Shown: positions 7,911 to 16,130 of the stretch, piece after piece | Numbering within the stretch: position 1 is the first letter of the stretch | Layout: each line of letters begins with the position of its first letter | Assembly: GCF_951230165.1 (NCBI RefSeq) | Contig: NZ_CATNVB010000028.1 | Span: 1 to 32,798, forward strand | DNA from: Lentilactobacillus sp. Marseille-Q4993 | Lineage (GTDB): Bacteria; Bacillota; Bacilli; Lactobacillales; Lactobacillaceae | Length of the DNA stretch: 32,798 nucleotides | Direction: 5' to 3' | Translations under genes and position numbers: made by a program | Notes under the pieces: generated by a model | The model's database searches: none | Seen by the model: only the letters and a program-made list of their open reading frames with translations | Told to the model about the DNA's origin: nothing

Positions 7911-9551
7911 CTACTTATCAGTCATATACGCATTCTTGAGTGAGATCCCTGATGCAGCCGCATAGCTAACACCCTTTAGATTTGGATTGTTAAGCCGGGC
8001 AACCTGTCCTTGGTTTACTACTAGTACGGCTTGATCATCTGCCGCTACCTTCTCAGCCCGTTTAAAATCTTGGTATCTCTGGTTTGCGTTCATTGAATCA
8101 TTTGTCATTGCTTTATCGTAATATTTATCGAATGTTTTGTTACTGTAGTTACCGGCATTATTGGCATTACCAGAATCTAGTAATTGGTAATACTCCGATA
8201 ATTCAGGGTAAGAAGCAATCCAATTTGAGAAACCAAGGTCATATCCCGACTTTTGTTGCATCTTGGTGATCGCTTGAAGCTTGGGCTCAACGTTGATATT
8301 GATTTTAAGTCCTGGTAGGTATTTTTCAGCCGATGATTGAACGAATTCAGCTGAGTTTTTGAAAGAATCAACATCATAGCAAACCATATTCAGAGTTAAG
8401 TTCTTGGTTTTTAGTTGAGCAAGTCCCTTTGCCCAGTATTTCTTAGCAAGAGTTGGGTTGAACTGAACTGACTGAGATGTGGAACCATCCTTTGCAAAGT
8501 CAGCGCCTGTACTAGGGTTCTTAGCAACATCTTCCGGAGCCATTCCGTAAGGTGCCTTACTTCCGTTCTTTAAGACGTTCCTTACCAAACTTTGTCGGTC
8601 GACCGTTAACGAAATTGCCTTTCTAATGTTCGCGTTTCTTAACGCCTTGGTCTTAAAGTTATAGGCAATGTAATCCGTTTCCCCATTTGAATAACTTTGA
8701 AATCCAGCTTTTGCTTTAAGCTGGGCAGCTTGTTGACCAGCCAAGATAATATTATCAAGTTTGCCTGATTGATAAAGAGAAAGGGCAGTTTGGGGATCCT
8801 TAGTAGTTTCGAAAACTACCTTATCTAGTTTGACATTATCCTTATCCCAATAGTTAGGATTCTTAACTAGTTCCCAGGTGTTCTTGGAAGTTGACCAGTT
8901 TTTGACGGTAAACGGACCACTGTAAACCGTCTTAGTCGAGTCAGTACCGTATGCTTTGCCGTACTTCTTAACTAGGTTTGCGTCCTGAGGGAGGAATGGA
9001 GTTGAGGCACATAAGTACTTGAAGTAGGCAGTTGGCCGCTCAAGAGTAACCCGCAAGGTAGTGGCATTGATCGCCTTTACCCCTAGTTTGCTGGAACTCA
9101 TCTTTCCCTTCTCAATTGCAGCGGCGTTTTTAAGTGGTAAAAACTGATATGCGTTAGTCGACTTGGTTGCCGGGGTAACAGCACGTTTCCAAGTACTTTC
9201 AAAATCCTTTGCGGTTAGCTTATCGCCATTACTCCACTTGAGGTTACTTCTGAGCTTAAAGGTGTACACCGTGCCATTGTTGGTTGGAGTTACGATTTTT
9301 TTGGCCAACCCTGGTTTTACTTCTGTTCCACTTTGAAGGCGGTACAAGCCTTCCTGCGAATTATTGACGGTTTCCAAAGCCCCAACATCACTGATTTTGA
9401 CTGAATCAAGTGACGAAATATCAGCCTGTTCCATGATTTTGGCTTCCTGCTTGATACTTTTAACCTTGGCGTCGCTGTTTGCGCATCCTGCTAAACTAGT
9501 GATTCCGGTAAGAGTGATTATTGCTAAAAGACTAACTTGTTTGATATTCAT
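7911..9551 (-). CDS. oppA: Oligopeptide-binding lipoprotein (OppA family, SBP family 5)
   Basis: This 546-residue extracellular solute-binding protein has a lipoprotein signal: MNIKQVSLLAIITL, then lipobox LAGC with Cys 23 as the lipid anchor. Family-5 features follow, such as TFKLRSNLKWSNGDKLTAKD (about residue 90), YSGPFTVKNW and YWDKDNVKLDKVVF. ATG at 9551 is chosen over upstream in-frame starts because AAGGAG lies 9 nt before it and the signal peptide then begins correctly. It would capture peptides for an Opp-type ABC importer. No permease or ATPase genes lie here, so it must share those encoded elsewhere. It leads an operon with the M20 enzyme and is governed by two tandem T-boxes. Confidence 0.9.
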   Translation of the reverse strand: MNIKQVSLLAIITLTGITSLAGCANSDAKVKSIKQEAKIMEQADISSLDSVKISDVGALETVNNSQEGLYRLQSGTEVKPGLAKKIVTPTNNGTVYTFKLRSNLKWSNGDKLTAKDFESTWKRAVTPATKSTNAYQFLPLKNAAAIEKGKMSSSKLGVKAINATTLRVTLERPTAYFKYLCASTPFLPQDANLVKKYGKAYGTDSTKTVYSGPFTVKNWSTSKNTWELVKNPNYWDKDNVKLDKVVFETTKDPQTALSLYQSGKLDNIILAGQQAAQLKAKAGFQSYSNGETDYIAYNFKTKALRNANIRKAISLTVDRQSLVRNVLKNGSKAPYGMAPEDVAKNPSTGADFAKDGSTSQSVQFNPTLAKKYWAKGLAQLKTKNLTLNMVCYDVDSFKNSAEFVQSSAEKYLPGLKININVEPKLQAITKMQQKSGYDLGFSNWIASYPELSEYYQLLDSGNANNAGNYSNKTFDKYYDKAMTNDSMNANQRYQDFKRAEKVAADDQAVLVVNQGQVARLNNPNLKGVSYAAASGISLKNAYMTDK

Positions 9552-9674
9552 AGTAATTCTCCTTATTTTTGTCTTTAGGTCTAAAATCGTCATCCCTCTT
9601 ACTATCACTAACTTATTTAGGTAAGAGGGTTCAAATGTCGGTTTGAACTCCTCATGTTAATTCCACCTTTCAAA

Positions 9675-9900
9675 TAAAAAAGCCCCTCAAGATCAATGAC
9701 CTTGAGAGGGCGACTTTTCGCTGTTCCACCTCTAATTCGTAGCTACCTCGCGATAACTACCTCAGTGAGTTGTTGCCAACTCGCATGATAACGGATTGAT
9801 TCCGGACCTTCCTACTTAGGTTCAAAAGATCATCTTTAACCAAGTGTGGTTCAAGCCGTCCGTTTTCTCAGCATTTAAACGGTCTCTGATTTTGGCTCTA
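9675..9900 (-). promoter_or_regulatory. T-box riboswitch 2 (proximal), probably Thr-specific
   Basis: On the minus strand an AGAGA motif is followed by a small stem (CCGTTT/AAACGG), TTGAACCACA, then the T-box AGAGGTGGAACAGCG and a terminator (CCTCTCAAG/CTTGAGGGG plus TTTTTT). UGGA in the T-box would pair with a tRNA whose discriminator base is U, which fits Thr and excludes Pro, Tyr or Leu. The specifier is best read as ACC (Thr). The T-box identity is firm; the amino acid is inferred. Confidence 0.85.
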
Positions 9901-9930
9901 CTTTGTTTGGTTCTCGATTTTGTTAATAAA

Positions 9931-10150
9931 AAAGCCCCCTGGAGTTTTATCTCCAAGAGGGCGTGGTCACGCTGTTCCACCTCTGATTCGCAGTCACTTC
10001 ACAGCAACTACCTCAGTAAGTTAGATTTCCTAACTCGATTCAATAACGGGAATCCCGGCAAGGCCTACTACTATTTCAGCCAAACAGCGTAACAGTTGTG
10101 GTTCAATTCTGGTTCGTCTTTTCAGCTACCGACGATCTCTTAAATTAGAA
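9931..10150 (-). promoter_or_regulatory. T-box riboswitch 1 (distal) of the tandem pair
   Basis: This has the same order of elements as the proximal copy: AGAGA, a stem TCGTC/GACGA, TTGAACCACAAC, T-box AGAGGTGGAACAGCG, and a terminator (CTTGGAG/CTCCAGGGGG plus TTTTTT). The specifier region and T-box are the same as in the other copy, while stems and loops differ. The two copies therefore read the same tRNA and are diverged duplicates. Confidence 0.85.
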
Positions 10151-10187
10151 TTTACTTAGACTGCTAATTGCTTTTTAAGTTACATGT

Positions 10188-10216
10188 AATTTAACTCATT
10201 CAAAAATTAGTGTCAA
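10188..10216 (-). promoter_or_regulatory. Promoter of the T-box/oppA/M20 operon
   Basis: Minus strand TTGACA (10216-10211), 17 bp, TAAATT (10193-10188). It lies about 40 nt upstream of the first T-box, so both riboswitches are on one transcript. Confidence 0.75.
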
Positions 10217-10329
10217 GGAAAAACCGGAATTTATTTTCTTGGATATCATCGTGACAACTCATAATTCCCTATTTATCAAAAGATTGAACTGCTATTTAAA
10301 AATCCATTTTTAATTCGAGTGCGTATCAA

Positions 10330-10357
10330 TTGCCTCCTGATTTTTTTGTGATATATT
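10330..10357 (+). promoter_or_regulatory. Promoter of the CPBP protease gene
   Basis: TTGCCT (10330-10335), 16 bp, TATATT (10352-10357). Downstream, CTGCTTAT (10375-10382) and ATAAGCAG (10388-10395) form a perfect 8-bp hairpin with an A5 loop that ends just before the ribosome binding site. It may be an operator or a leader stem. Confidence 0.5.
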
Positions 10358-10412
10358 ATCGTTATTAAAAGTTGCTGCTTATAAAAAATAAGCAGTTAAG
10401 GGGGACTTTCTG

Positions 10413-11240
10413 ATGATGAACACACAAAATGAAAAGCTAACTGACGAACCAACAAAGGGATCAATTTTGTTTGCCTCAACCATCGGTATTTACCTGTTTT
10501 ATATTATTACCTCAAGGTTACTTAATTTTCTAATTCCAAACTATCCAGTAAACTCAGTAATCCACATTTTCCTGGTTCTAGGAATTTCATTTGGCATTAT
10601 TAAACTAGCTAGCCGTTACGGTTTTCGATTGAATTATTCATTAGGAAACCTACGAGGGTTAGCCAGAGTCCTACCTATGTTGGTAATTGGGTTATGGTAT
10701 TTCTTACTCAAGTCAGTTCCTCAAATATTTAACCAGTTTGACGAGTGGCGCAGAATGGGAGCAGGTAAAAACATGGCTGATGTTCTATATGGATTTTCAG
10801 CCGGAATTTGGGAAGAAACATTTCTCCGTGGTTTTCTCTTAGCTGGCCTTTTATTGCTATTTAGTCGTGGTAAGAATGCCGGGATTAAAGCAGTTGTCTA
10901 TTCAGCTTTAACCTTTGGCGCAATGCACATTACTAACCTGATGAACCCAGGATCAACCATGACTGGTGTTTTCCAACAAATGATTTATGCCGCAATCTTT
11001 GGAATCTTGTTTGGAGTCGTATACCTTAACACTCACAGTTTACTTTACGGCGTTTTGATTCACTCAGTTTACGATTTTTCCAGCTTTATGATGGCGCCAG
11101 CGGGAGCTCTAGCTGGGGATAGTTTTATCCAATGGGGGCCATTCATTCTTGTTTTTGGAACCATGCTGGTAGTCAGCTTGATCTACTTATTTGCCTTAAG
11201 AAAGCACAACGAACAACTAATCGAGGTTATTAAAAAGTAA
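10413..11240 (+). CDS. CPBP-family intramembrane metalloprotease (Abi/CAAX-like)
   Basis: This 275-residue protein has about seven to eight membrane helices. It carries the CPBP motifs in order: EETFLR (EExxxR, about residue 134), FGAMH (FxxxH, near 170) and HSVYD (near 220). These Glu and His residues form the buried metal site of Rce1-type glutamic or metal proteases. In lactic acid bacteria such proteins often confer bacteriocin self-immunity or process peptides, but no bacteriocin gene is visible next to it, so the role stays open. AGGGGG lies about 9 nt before the ATG; an ATG one codon later is equally possible. A small membrane protein gene follows 60 nt downstream. Confidence 0.85.
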   Translation: MMNTQNEKLTDEPTKGSILFASTIGIYLFYIITSRLLNFLIPNYPVNSVIHIFLVLGISFGIIKLASRYGFRLNYSLGNLRGLARVLPMLVIGLWYFLLKSVPQIFNQFDEWRRMGAGKNMADVLYGFSAGIWEETFLRGFLLAGLLLLFSRGKNAGIKAVVYSALTFGAMHITNLMNPGSTMTGVFQQMIYAAIFGILFGVVYLNTHSLLYGVLIHSVYDFSSFMMAPAGALAGDSFIQWGPFILVFGTMLVVSLIYLFALRKHNEQLIEVIKK

Positions 11241-11300
11241 TTATGCTGGAATAAACCACTCTTGAATCGTAAGCTTATGAAAAAAAGGGTGGTGTTTTCT

Positions 11301-11666
11301 ATGGACCCAAAAACAACTAATTCAAAAAAACGGAATAAAAATAACCCACACCGACTACTTCGGCATTTGATAATCATATTTTTTGTTCTTACGGCGTTGA
11401 TCGCTATTATCATGCCCTTCATGGCAACTACTAACCGAATGCGAACTCTTTTCGGGGTATCAATTATTGTCTTAGTAATTGCAGTGTGCATAATATCATT
11501 CGTATATTTGACTAGAACGGTGCCTCACGATAGCACAGGTATCATTATTCCTAAACAACACGGCACTGGAATTACAATCAATCCGCATTCGTTCGGTGGC
11601 AAATTGATATGGTTACTAATATTTGTGGTGTTGCTTGCAACGATGGTGGTGATGGTGATCAAGTAA
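11301..11666 (+). CDS. Small membrane protein of unknown function (121 aa)
   Basis: I do not recognise this protein. It begins with a Lys/Asn/Arg-rich cytoplasmic stretch (about residues 1-24). Two adjacent hydrophobic segments follow (about 27-48 and 52-75), then a polar loop with PHDSTG and a Gly/His-rich part (about 80-105), and a C-terminal helix. The ATG at 11301 is preferred because GGTGG lies upstream at good distance; earlier in-frame ATGs lack such a site. It lies 60 nt after the CPBP protease on the same strand with no terminator between, so the two may be co-transcribed. Confidence 0.65.
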   Translation: MDPKTTNSKKRNKNNPHRLLRHLIIIFFVLTALIAIIMPFMATTNRMRTLFGVSIIVLVIAVCIISFVYLTRTVPHDSTGIIIPKQHGTGITINPHSFGGKLIWLLIFVVLLATMVVMVIK

Positions 11667-11745
11667 TTAGCAAGGTGGTCCCGGTGTCCCGAGCCAACTA
11701 CACCCTAAATTTACTGGATATCAAAGGCAAAATTAATACTTTTAA

Positions 11746-11922
11746 TTAAGACCCTTTATTTTTGTTGTCTACGTGCATTCCCACAGTACCGACTAGAATG
11801 CCTAACAACAATACTACAAAACCTATTAAATTTCTGTATGGAAGATTATATTCTCTGCTGAACCACAGTATTCCCAAAAGTAAAATTATGGAAACAATTC
11901 GAAAACCAAGGCTATTTTTCAT
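11746..11922 (-). CDS. 58-residue membrane protein of unknown function
   Basis: The minus strand reads ATG at 11922 to TAA at 11746. It encodes MKNSLGFRIVSIILLLGILW at the start and a second hydrophobic stretch (GFVVLLLGILVGTVGM) near residues 34-50, ending in a charged tail. AGGA lies 9 nt before the ATG. Two close hydrophobic helices with a short REYNLPYRN loop make a plausible hairpin membrane protein. A longer plus-strand frame over the same bases has a poor protein composition and is rejected. No family is recognised. No clear partner lies beside it. Confidence 0.6.
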   Translation of the reverse strand: MKNSLGFRIVSIILLLGILWFSREYNLPYRNLIGFVVLLLGILVGTVGMHVDNKNKGS

Positions 11923-12104
11923 AACAATCAGTCCTATCTTATTTGCATATGTGACTTAAATATAACATATACTTATTCTTAAATAGGTAATTTCATATTT
12001 AAATCAAAAAAAAGCCTCACTTCTTACTCCTTTATGCACAAAAAATTCACACTAAATTATTAATGTAACAGCATATTCACATGAAATACCCAACTGTTCA
12101 CATC

Positions 12105-12147
12105 AAAAACGCATCGATAATTTCTTTTTTGAAATATCGATGCGTTT
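12105..12147. terminator. Terminator downstream of the NhaC gene
   Basis: AACGCATCGATAATTTC pairs with GAAATATCGATGCGTT around a T6 loop, with T-runs in both directions. It lies 44 nt beyond the NhaC stop codon on the minus strand. Confidence 0.88.
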
Positions 12148-12190
12148 TTTTGATTTATCTAGTTATTTCCCAACCACTGTACCTACTCTT

Positions 12191-13606
12191 TTAGTTTTCC
12201 GAGGCTACCATACTCGCTCTAGTTTTCGATTTAGTTTCCGATGTCGTCTTCAACCCAATTCCAGTAAAGCCACTGATAAGCGAGAATACTGGGCATAGTA
12301 AGCTAAAGAACACGAATGGTAGGTACTGGATAGTTGGAACCCCAAGTGTATTTGCGATGAACACACCACCAACTCCCCAAGGAACAAGGTAGTTGATCAC
12401 TGTACCACCATCTTCAAGGACTCGACCAAGGGCACTACTCTTCAACCCACCTTCATTGAAGGCCTTCTTGAATGCGCGACCTGGGAGAATGATTGACAGG
12501 AATTGTTCACCAACGAAGATATTAACTCCAAGACAGGTTGCCAAAGCGGCTGAAACTAGTTTGCCATGCTTGTTAAGCTTAGTTGAAAGTGGCTCCATAA
12601 CGGCACTGATCAATCCAAAATGGACCAGTAAACCACCAAGCGAAAGAGTTAGAACAATCAATGCAACAGTTGGCATCATGCTGACGATACCTCCACGTGA
12701 AAGCAATAGGTTGACTTCTTTGTTTGCGGTTTGCGCTACAAATCCATTGGTAATAATGTCAGTCGCCTTTGTGATTGAAAGGTTTGGCGTATTGAAAAAC
12801 ATCATGATTGCTGAAACGAAGATGTTAAGGAGCATCGTTGGGATTGCGGCCATTTTGATTCCGGCACATGCAAACACAAGAATGATTGGAATTAATGAAA
12901 TTAGTGAGATGTGAAAGTCGCCAGATAATGCAGCAACCGTTTGGTTAATTTTACTCATGTCAGCGTGATTATGCCCTGCACTGAGAATTGCAAACGCTAC
13001 AGTGGTAATTCCAGCGGCTGGCAAGGTTGACCACAAAATCGTCTTCATGTGGTCGAATAAATCAGTGTCAACAACCGCTGCAGCCAAGTTGTTGGTTTCC
13101 GATAATGGTGATAGTTTGTCACCAAAAATCCCACCAGCAACGATACTTCCTGCTACTAAGGCAGGATTGAAGTTCATGGTAACACCAATTCCGAAGAAGG
13201 CAATTCCGACTGTGGAAACAACTGTAAAACAGCTACCAACAGCTGCTCCCACCAATGAACATACTAGGAATACGGTTGGTAGAAACCACTGAGCGCTAAT
13301 TGCTTTGAATCCAATAACCATCAAAGTTGGAATCGTACCAGCGGCGATCCAAGTACTGATCATCGCCCCAATTAAGATAAAGATAACGATGGGAATGATC
13401 CCCTTGTCGATTCCGTCCTTAATGCCAGCGTTGATTTGGTCCCAGTTGAAACCACTAAACCTGGCCCAGAAGATGGTAACCGTGATTGCGAGTAAAACGG
13501 GAACCTGGGGAGAAAGTTTCAACCCAATAACTCCAAATCCCATAATTGCTAAAATAACGACTAATACAATAATTGCTGTTCTTAAACTTATTTTTGCTTT
13601 TTCCAT
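12191..13606 (-). CDS. NhaC-family Na+/H+ antiporter-like transporter
   Basis: This 471-residue protein has about 11-12 membrane helices of the NhaC superfamily. Typical segments are SCFTVVSTVGIAFFGIG, GGIFGDKLSPLSETNNLAA (about residue 155-185, the conserved GDkxSPlSdTt stretch), and a C-terminal DGGTVINYLVPWGVGGVF. The ATG at 13606 is preferred because GAGGGA lies upstream; an earlier GTG lacks such a site. Family members exchange Na+/H+, malate/lactate or amino acids. Here a T-box precedes the gene with a specifier best read as Tyr. That supports a role in tyrosine transport or a tyrosine-linked process rather than pure ion balance. Confidence 0.85.
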   Translation of the reverse strand: MEKAKISLRTAIIVLVVILAIMGFGVIGLKLSPQVPVLLAITVTIFWARFSGFNWDQINAGIKDGIDKGIIPIVIFILIGAMISTWIAAGTIPTLMVIGFKAISAQWFLPTVFLVCSLVGAAVGSCFTVVSTVGIAFFGIGVTMNFNPALVAGSIVAGGIFGDKLSPLSETNNLAAAVVDTDLFDHMKTILWSTLPAAGITTVAFAILSAGHNHADMSKINQTVAALSGDFHISLISLIPIILVFACAGIKMAAIPTMLLNIFVSAIMMFFNTPNLSITKATDIITNGFVAQTANKEVNLLLSRGGIVSMMPTVALIVLTLSLGGLLVHFGLISAVMEPLSTKLNKHGKLVSAALATCLGVNIFVGEQFLSIILPGRAFKKAFNEGGLKSSALGRVLEDGGTVINYLVPWGVGGVFIANTLGVPTIQYLPFVFFSLLCPVFSLISGFTGIGLKTTSETKSKTRASMVASEN

Positions 13607-13727
13607 AATATTATCCCTCACTGTTTGATTTTAATTTGCCATCAACTGTGGAGGTCTAATATCGAGCAATCCCTCCGTTACTTGTTTGTTTCATAATCAA
13701 CATCCTTCCCTCAAATAAAAAATCGCC

Positions 13728-13942
13728 CCTACCGCATTAATAAATGCAATAGGGACGATTAGACATGACCGTGGTACCACCCAAATTGTGTACATACGTA
13801 CACCACTCACTAGAAGATAATGGATTCTAGTTATTAACCATTGTCGATCACATCCGGTATTTCATTCACCTTACCCTGATTGGCTCGCAGCAACCGCCAA
13901 CTTCCTGACACCCAGATAAGGGACTACTTCTTAGATAACGAC
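13728..13942 (-). promoter_or_regulatory. T-box riboswitch of the NhaC gene, probably Tyr-specific
   Basis: Minus strand: AGTAG, stem TTGGC-GGTTGCTGCGA-GCCAA (the usual distal stem I), then GAATGAAATACCGGATG, T-box TGGGTGGTACCACGG, and a terminator (ATCGTCCCTA/TAGGGGCGAT plus TTTTTT). UGGU predicts a discriminator A. UAC in GAAAUACC fits the specifier position and gives Tyr, whose tRNA carries A. ACC (Thr) in the same stretch is less consistent with UGGU. Confidence 0.87.
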
Positions 13943-13971
13943 ATTTTATATTGTGATTGAGTATAGAACAA
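13943..13971 (-). promoter_or_regulatory. Promoter of the NhaC T-box transcript
   Basis: Minus strand TTGTTC (13971-13966), 17 bp, TAAAAT (13948-13943). The -35 box overlaps one arm of an AT-rich inverted repeat (13970-13979 and 13998-14007). Confidence 0.6.
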
Positions 13972-14014
13972 TTAAAATTGAATTGCAACTCTTTTTGAAT
14001 TTTAATTTTTAAAG

Positions 14015-14605
14015 CTACTTGATTTCCACGCCAAACATAGTAATCAAAACGCTTGCCTGGTAAGGATTGATCTTCAGTCCCTTTAGTCTTGTTGGATCGA
14101 CTACTAAAGTTCCAAACGTTGCAGTACTCAAATCAATTCCTTTTAAATTGGTATCAAGAAAATCGATTCCATCAACATCACAACCGGTAAACGCTAAGCC
14201 CTTCTTAACTTTAACCGCTTGGAAGGAACTTTCAATCAATTCACAGTTTTCAAAGCCAGATTGTTCCATTGCCGTTTCGCTGAAGTTTGCGTACATAAGT
14301 TTACTACTAGTGAATTTGGTTTTTAAAAATTTGGTTCCAATTGAAAAATCAGAGCCTGTCAATTGGCAACCCGAAAACTCACAATTAGCAAAATAGTTTT
14401 GGTGGAAACTCTTATTGGGAAGCGAACAACCAATAAACTTCACATCATTCCAGTCCTTACCGTCGAAGTCGTCTTGATCAAATAAACAATGGACAAAAAC
14501 GACATCCGAGACCATTCGGTTCCCATTTGACGGTGAAAATTGGCAATTTTTATATTCATTACCTTCCTCGATGTCATCAAATGCAAGTGTTTTATCCTCA
14601 ATCAT
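14015..14605 (-). CDS. Pentapeptide-repeat protein
   Basis: This 196-residue protein is built of repeats of A(D/N)LXX type: SDFSIG, TKFLKTKF, ANFSETAM, SGFENCEL, SSFQAV, LAFTGCDV and DFLDTNLKGIDLSTATF can be lined up every five residues over about 40-170. It should form a right-handed quadrilateral beta helix. There is no signal peptide, so it is cytoplasmic. Some relatives of this fold (Qnr, MfpA) bind DNA gyrase, but most have no known role. The GGGGTG site lies about 8 nt before the ATG. It follows the NCS1 permease by 18 nt with no terminator, so it should be part of the PyrR-controlled transcript. Confidence 0.82.
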   Translation of the reverse strand: MIEDKTLAFDDIEEGNEYKNCQFSPSNGNRMVSDVVFVHCLFDQDDFDGKDWNDVKFIGCSLPNKSFHQNYFANCEFSGCQLTGSDFSIGTKFLKTKFTSSKLMYANFSETAMEQSGFENCELIESSFQAVKVKKGLAFTGCDVDGIDFLDTNLKGIDLSTATFGTLVVDPTRLKGLKINPYQASVLITMFGVEIK

Positions 14606-14623
14606 GCCAGCACCCCTAAATTT

Positions 14624-15985
14624 TTATTTAGTCCTGCTAATCATTTTACCAAATATCGTGTACAAAATGGCAGCTACTAACATAGATACGAAGGTTGCCC
14701 CAACGCTGTTGGCAATAACCGGAATGGCTTTAAATACTGAGTAAGAAAGAACGGAAACTACCCATACCGAAATCGCAAACCAGTTAATTCCACCGTGATA
14801 CCAATACTTGCCATTTCTAGAAGTAAATGAATTCAAATCATACTTTTGGTTTTCAACTAGGTAAAAATCGGCTAAGAAAATGGCAATTTCTGGTCCCAAG
14901 AACATGCCAATCCCATCTAAGAAGGCGGTGAACACCCCTAAGAACGTTGAGTAGAAGATTGGAATAAACGTTACTAACGTGGCTACCAACGTCACAATAA
15001 TGATACTTTGCGTTAACCGCAACCGTTTGGTCATGTTAGTCAAAGCTGAACCGGCGGCCATCAGATTAACAGCGTTGGCCGTGGTACTAGTAATGATAAT
15101 TACCAACATGGCAAGGATTCCCAGCCCTAATTTGCTGGCAATGGTCGATGGATCTGAGTTATTAGCATCAAAGTGATTCAGGGTAATGGCAGTTGCCAGC
15201 GTTGAAATGGTTCCAATAGTCGCGAACCATACCAGGCCCAGGTTTGCACCCCAAAACGGAGCCCAAGTTGCACTGCTTTGCTTCTTTGAGAACCGCGTAA
15301 AGTCACTACCGGCAGTCACCCACGCCAAGTTAAAGGCAGCTAAAACATCAACCGCTTGGCCTGGAGTCATTTTGACTGAAGCGGCTGGTCGATAGGCAAG
15401 GATCTCGCTGAAGGATACGTGTTTGAAAACCACGATTGATTCCCAGATCACCAAGATAAATACTAGGATAATTCCAATTCTTTCGATAATTCGAACGGAT
15501 TTTTCGCCCATTGACGTACTTAATATATGAAGGATACTCATAACAATGATTCCGACAGTTAATCCCTTCAAGCCACCTGGTTTCCCATACACTGGCCAGT
15601 TTAGTAAGTCGTGAAGGATATAACTGATTGATGTTGCGGCGATAAACGTGTTAACAGCCGCCCAACCGATAAACTGAACTAGGTTAATAACTGATGGCAA
15701 GAAACTACCACGTAATCCAAAAGACGCCCGGGTTAAGGCCATCGCAGAAATTCCAGTTTTGTAACCCATATTACCAGCTAATGCGAGCAGAATGTAGGAC
15801 ACAATTCCAACGAAGACTAGCGTAACGGACGCAGTCGCAAACCCGCAGGCTGCAATCACACCACCAACGTACCAAGTTCCGTTGTTAGCATTTGCCCCGA
15901 CCCAAGTCGCAAACATGTCCCAAAATGACTGGTGCCGATGCTGCTTTTCAATAATTTCAATCTTGCCAAACCGTTGATCTTCCAT
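14624..15985 (-). CDS. NCS1-family nucleobase permease (cytosine/purine/uracil type)
   Basis: This 453-residue protein has about 12 membrane helices with NCS1 landmarks. After a short N-terminus come FWDMFATWVGANANNGTWYV (helix 1 substrate region), GLRGSFLPSVINLVQFIGW (helix 3), FNLAWVTAGSDFTRF (helix 6) and a C-terminal GGINWFAISVW. The ATG at 15985 follows AGGAGCGG at about 9 nt; earlier in-frame starts lie in the terminator of the leader. The closest functional types are CodB (cytosine) and related purine or allantoin permeases. A PyrR-type attenuator upstream points to a pyrimidine or a precursor as substrate, so cytosine is the most likely choice. Confidence 0.87.
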   Translation of the reverse strand: MEDQRFGKIEIIEKQHRHQSFWDMFATWVGANANNGTWYVGGVIAACGFATASVTLVFVGIVSYILLALAGNMGYKTGISAMALTRASFGLRGSFLPSVINLVQFIGWAAVNTFIAATSISYILHDLLNWPVYGKPGGLKGLTVGIIVMSILHILSTSMGEKSVRIIERIGIILVFILVIWESIVVFKHVSFSEILAYRPAASVKMTPGQAVDVLAAFNLAWVTAGSDFTRFSKKQSSATWAPFWGANLGLVWFATIGTISTLATAITLNHFDANNSDPSTIASKLGLGILAMLVIIITSTTANAVNLMAAGSALTNMTKRLRLTQSIIIVTLVATLVTFIPIFYSTFLGVFTAFLDGIGMFLGPEIAIFLADFYLVENQKYDLNSFTSRNGKYWYHGGINWFAISVWVVSVLSYSVFKAIPVIANSVGATFVSMLVAAILYTIFGKMISRTK

Positions 15986-16005
15986 AAAGTTTCCGCTCCT
16001 AAATA

Positions 16006-16110
16006 ATAAAAAATGCCTGACCCCATGAGGAATCAAGCATTCACACTTAACCAGCGAAAAACATCGCAGTTATTCTTAAGTCGAACCTTGTAGCCTCACG
16101 GGACTAGTTA
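16006..16110 (-). promoter_or_regulatory. PyrR-type pyrimidine attenuator
   Basis: On the minus strand TAGTCCCGTGAGGCTACAAGG (about 16105-16085) matches the PyrR binding consensus (AGUCCnGnGAGGCU). Downstream, AATGCTTGATTCC pairs with GGGGTCAGGCATT (loop TCAT), followed by TTTTTT. In this system PyrR bound to UMP stabilises the anti-antiterminator so the terminator forms. Pyrimidine shortage should therefore switch on the permease gene and the gene after it. Confidence 0.82.
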
Positions 16111-16130
16111 AAGGATAATTTCTTCGACTA

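Noticed and set aside
9844-10092. 82-aa plus-strand open frame across the T-box leaders
   Set aside because: It reads through two T-box RNAs in antisense and has no ribosome binding site.
9675-10150. Direct repeat of about 260 bp as a possible mobile element or CRISPR-like array
   Set aside because: The two copies are T-box riboswitches that share only conserved elements; no spacers or terminal repeats are present.
9675-10150. Proline (CCA) or asparagine (AAC) specifier for the tandem T-boxes
   Set aside because: The T-box loop UGGA calls for a discriminator U, while bacterial tRNA-Pro normally has A and tRNA-Asn has G. Thr (ACC) fits better, though not proven.
11762-11959. 65-aa plus-strand open frame
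   Set aside because: The start lacks a ribosome binding site and the protein is Pro/Thr-rich without a family look. The opposite strand holds a better 58-aa membrane protein with its own site.
12393-13628. Plus-strand open frames of 96 to 173 aa over the NhaC gene
   Set aside because: They are antisense shadows of a well-supported transporter, with no ribosome binding sites and unlikely composition.
13970-14007. AT-rich 10-bp inverted repeat as terminator of the pentapeptide gene
   Set aside because: It has almost no GC pairs and no T-run on the minus strand; read-through into the T-box region cannot be excluded.
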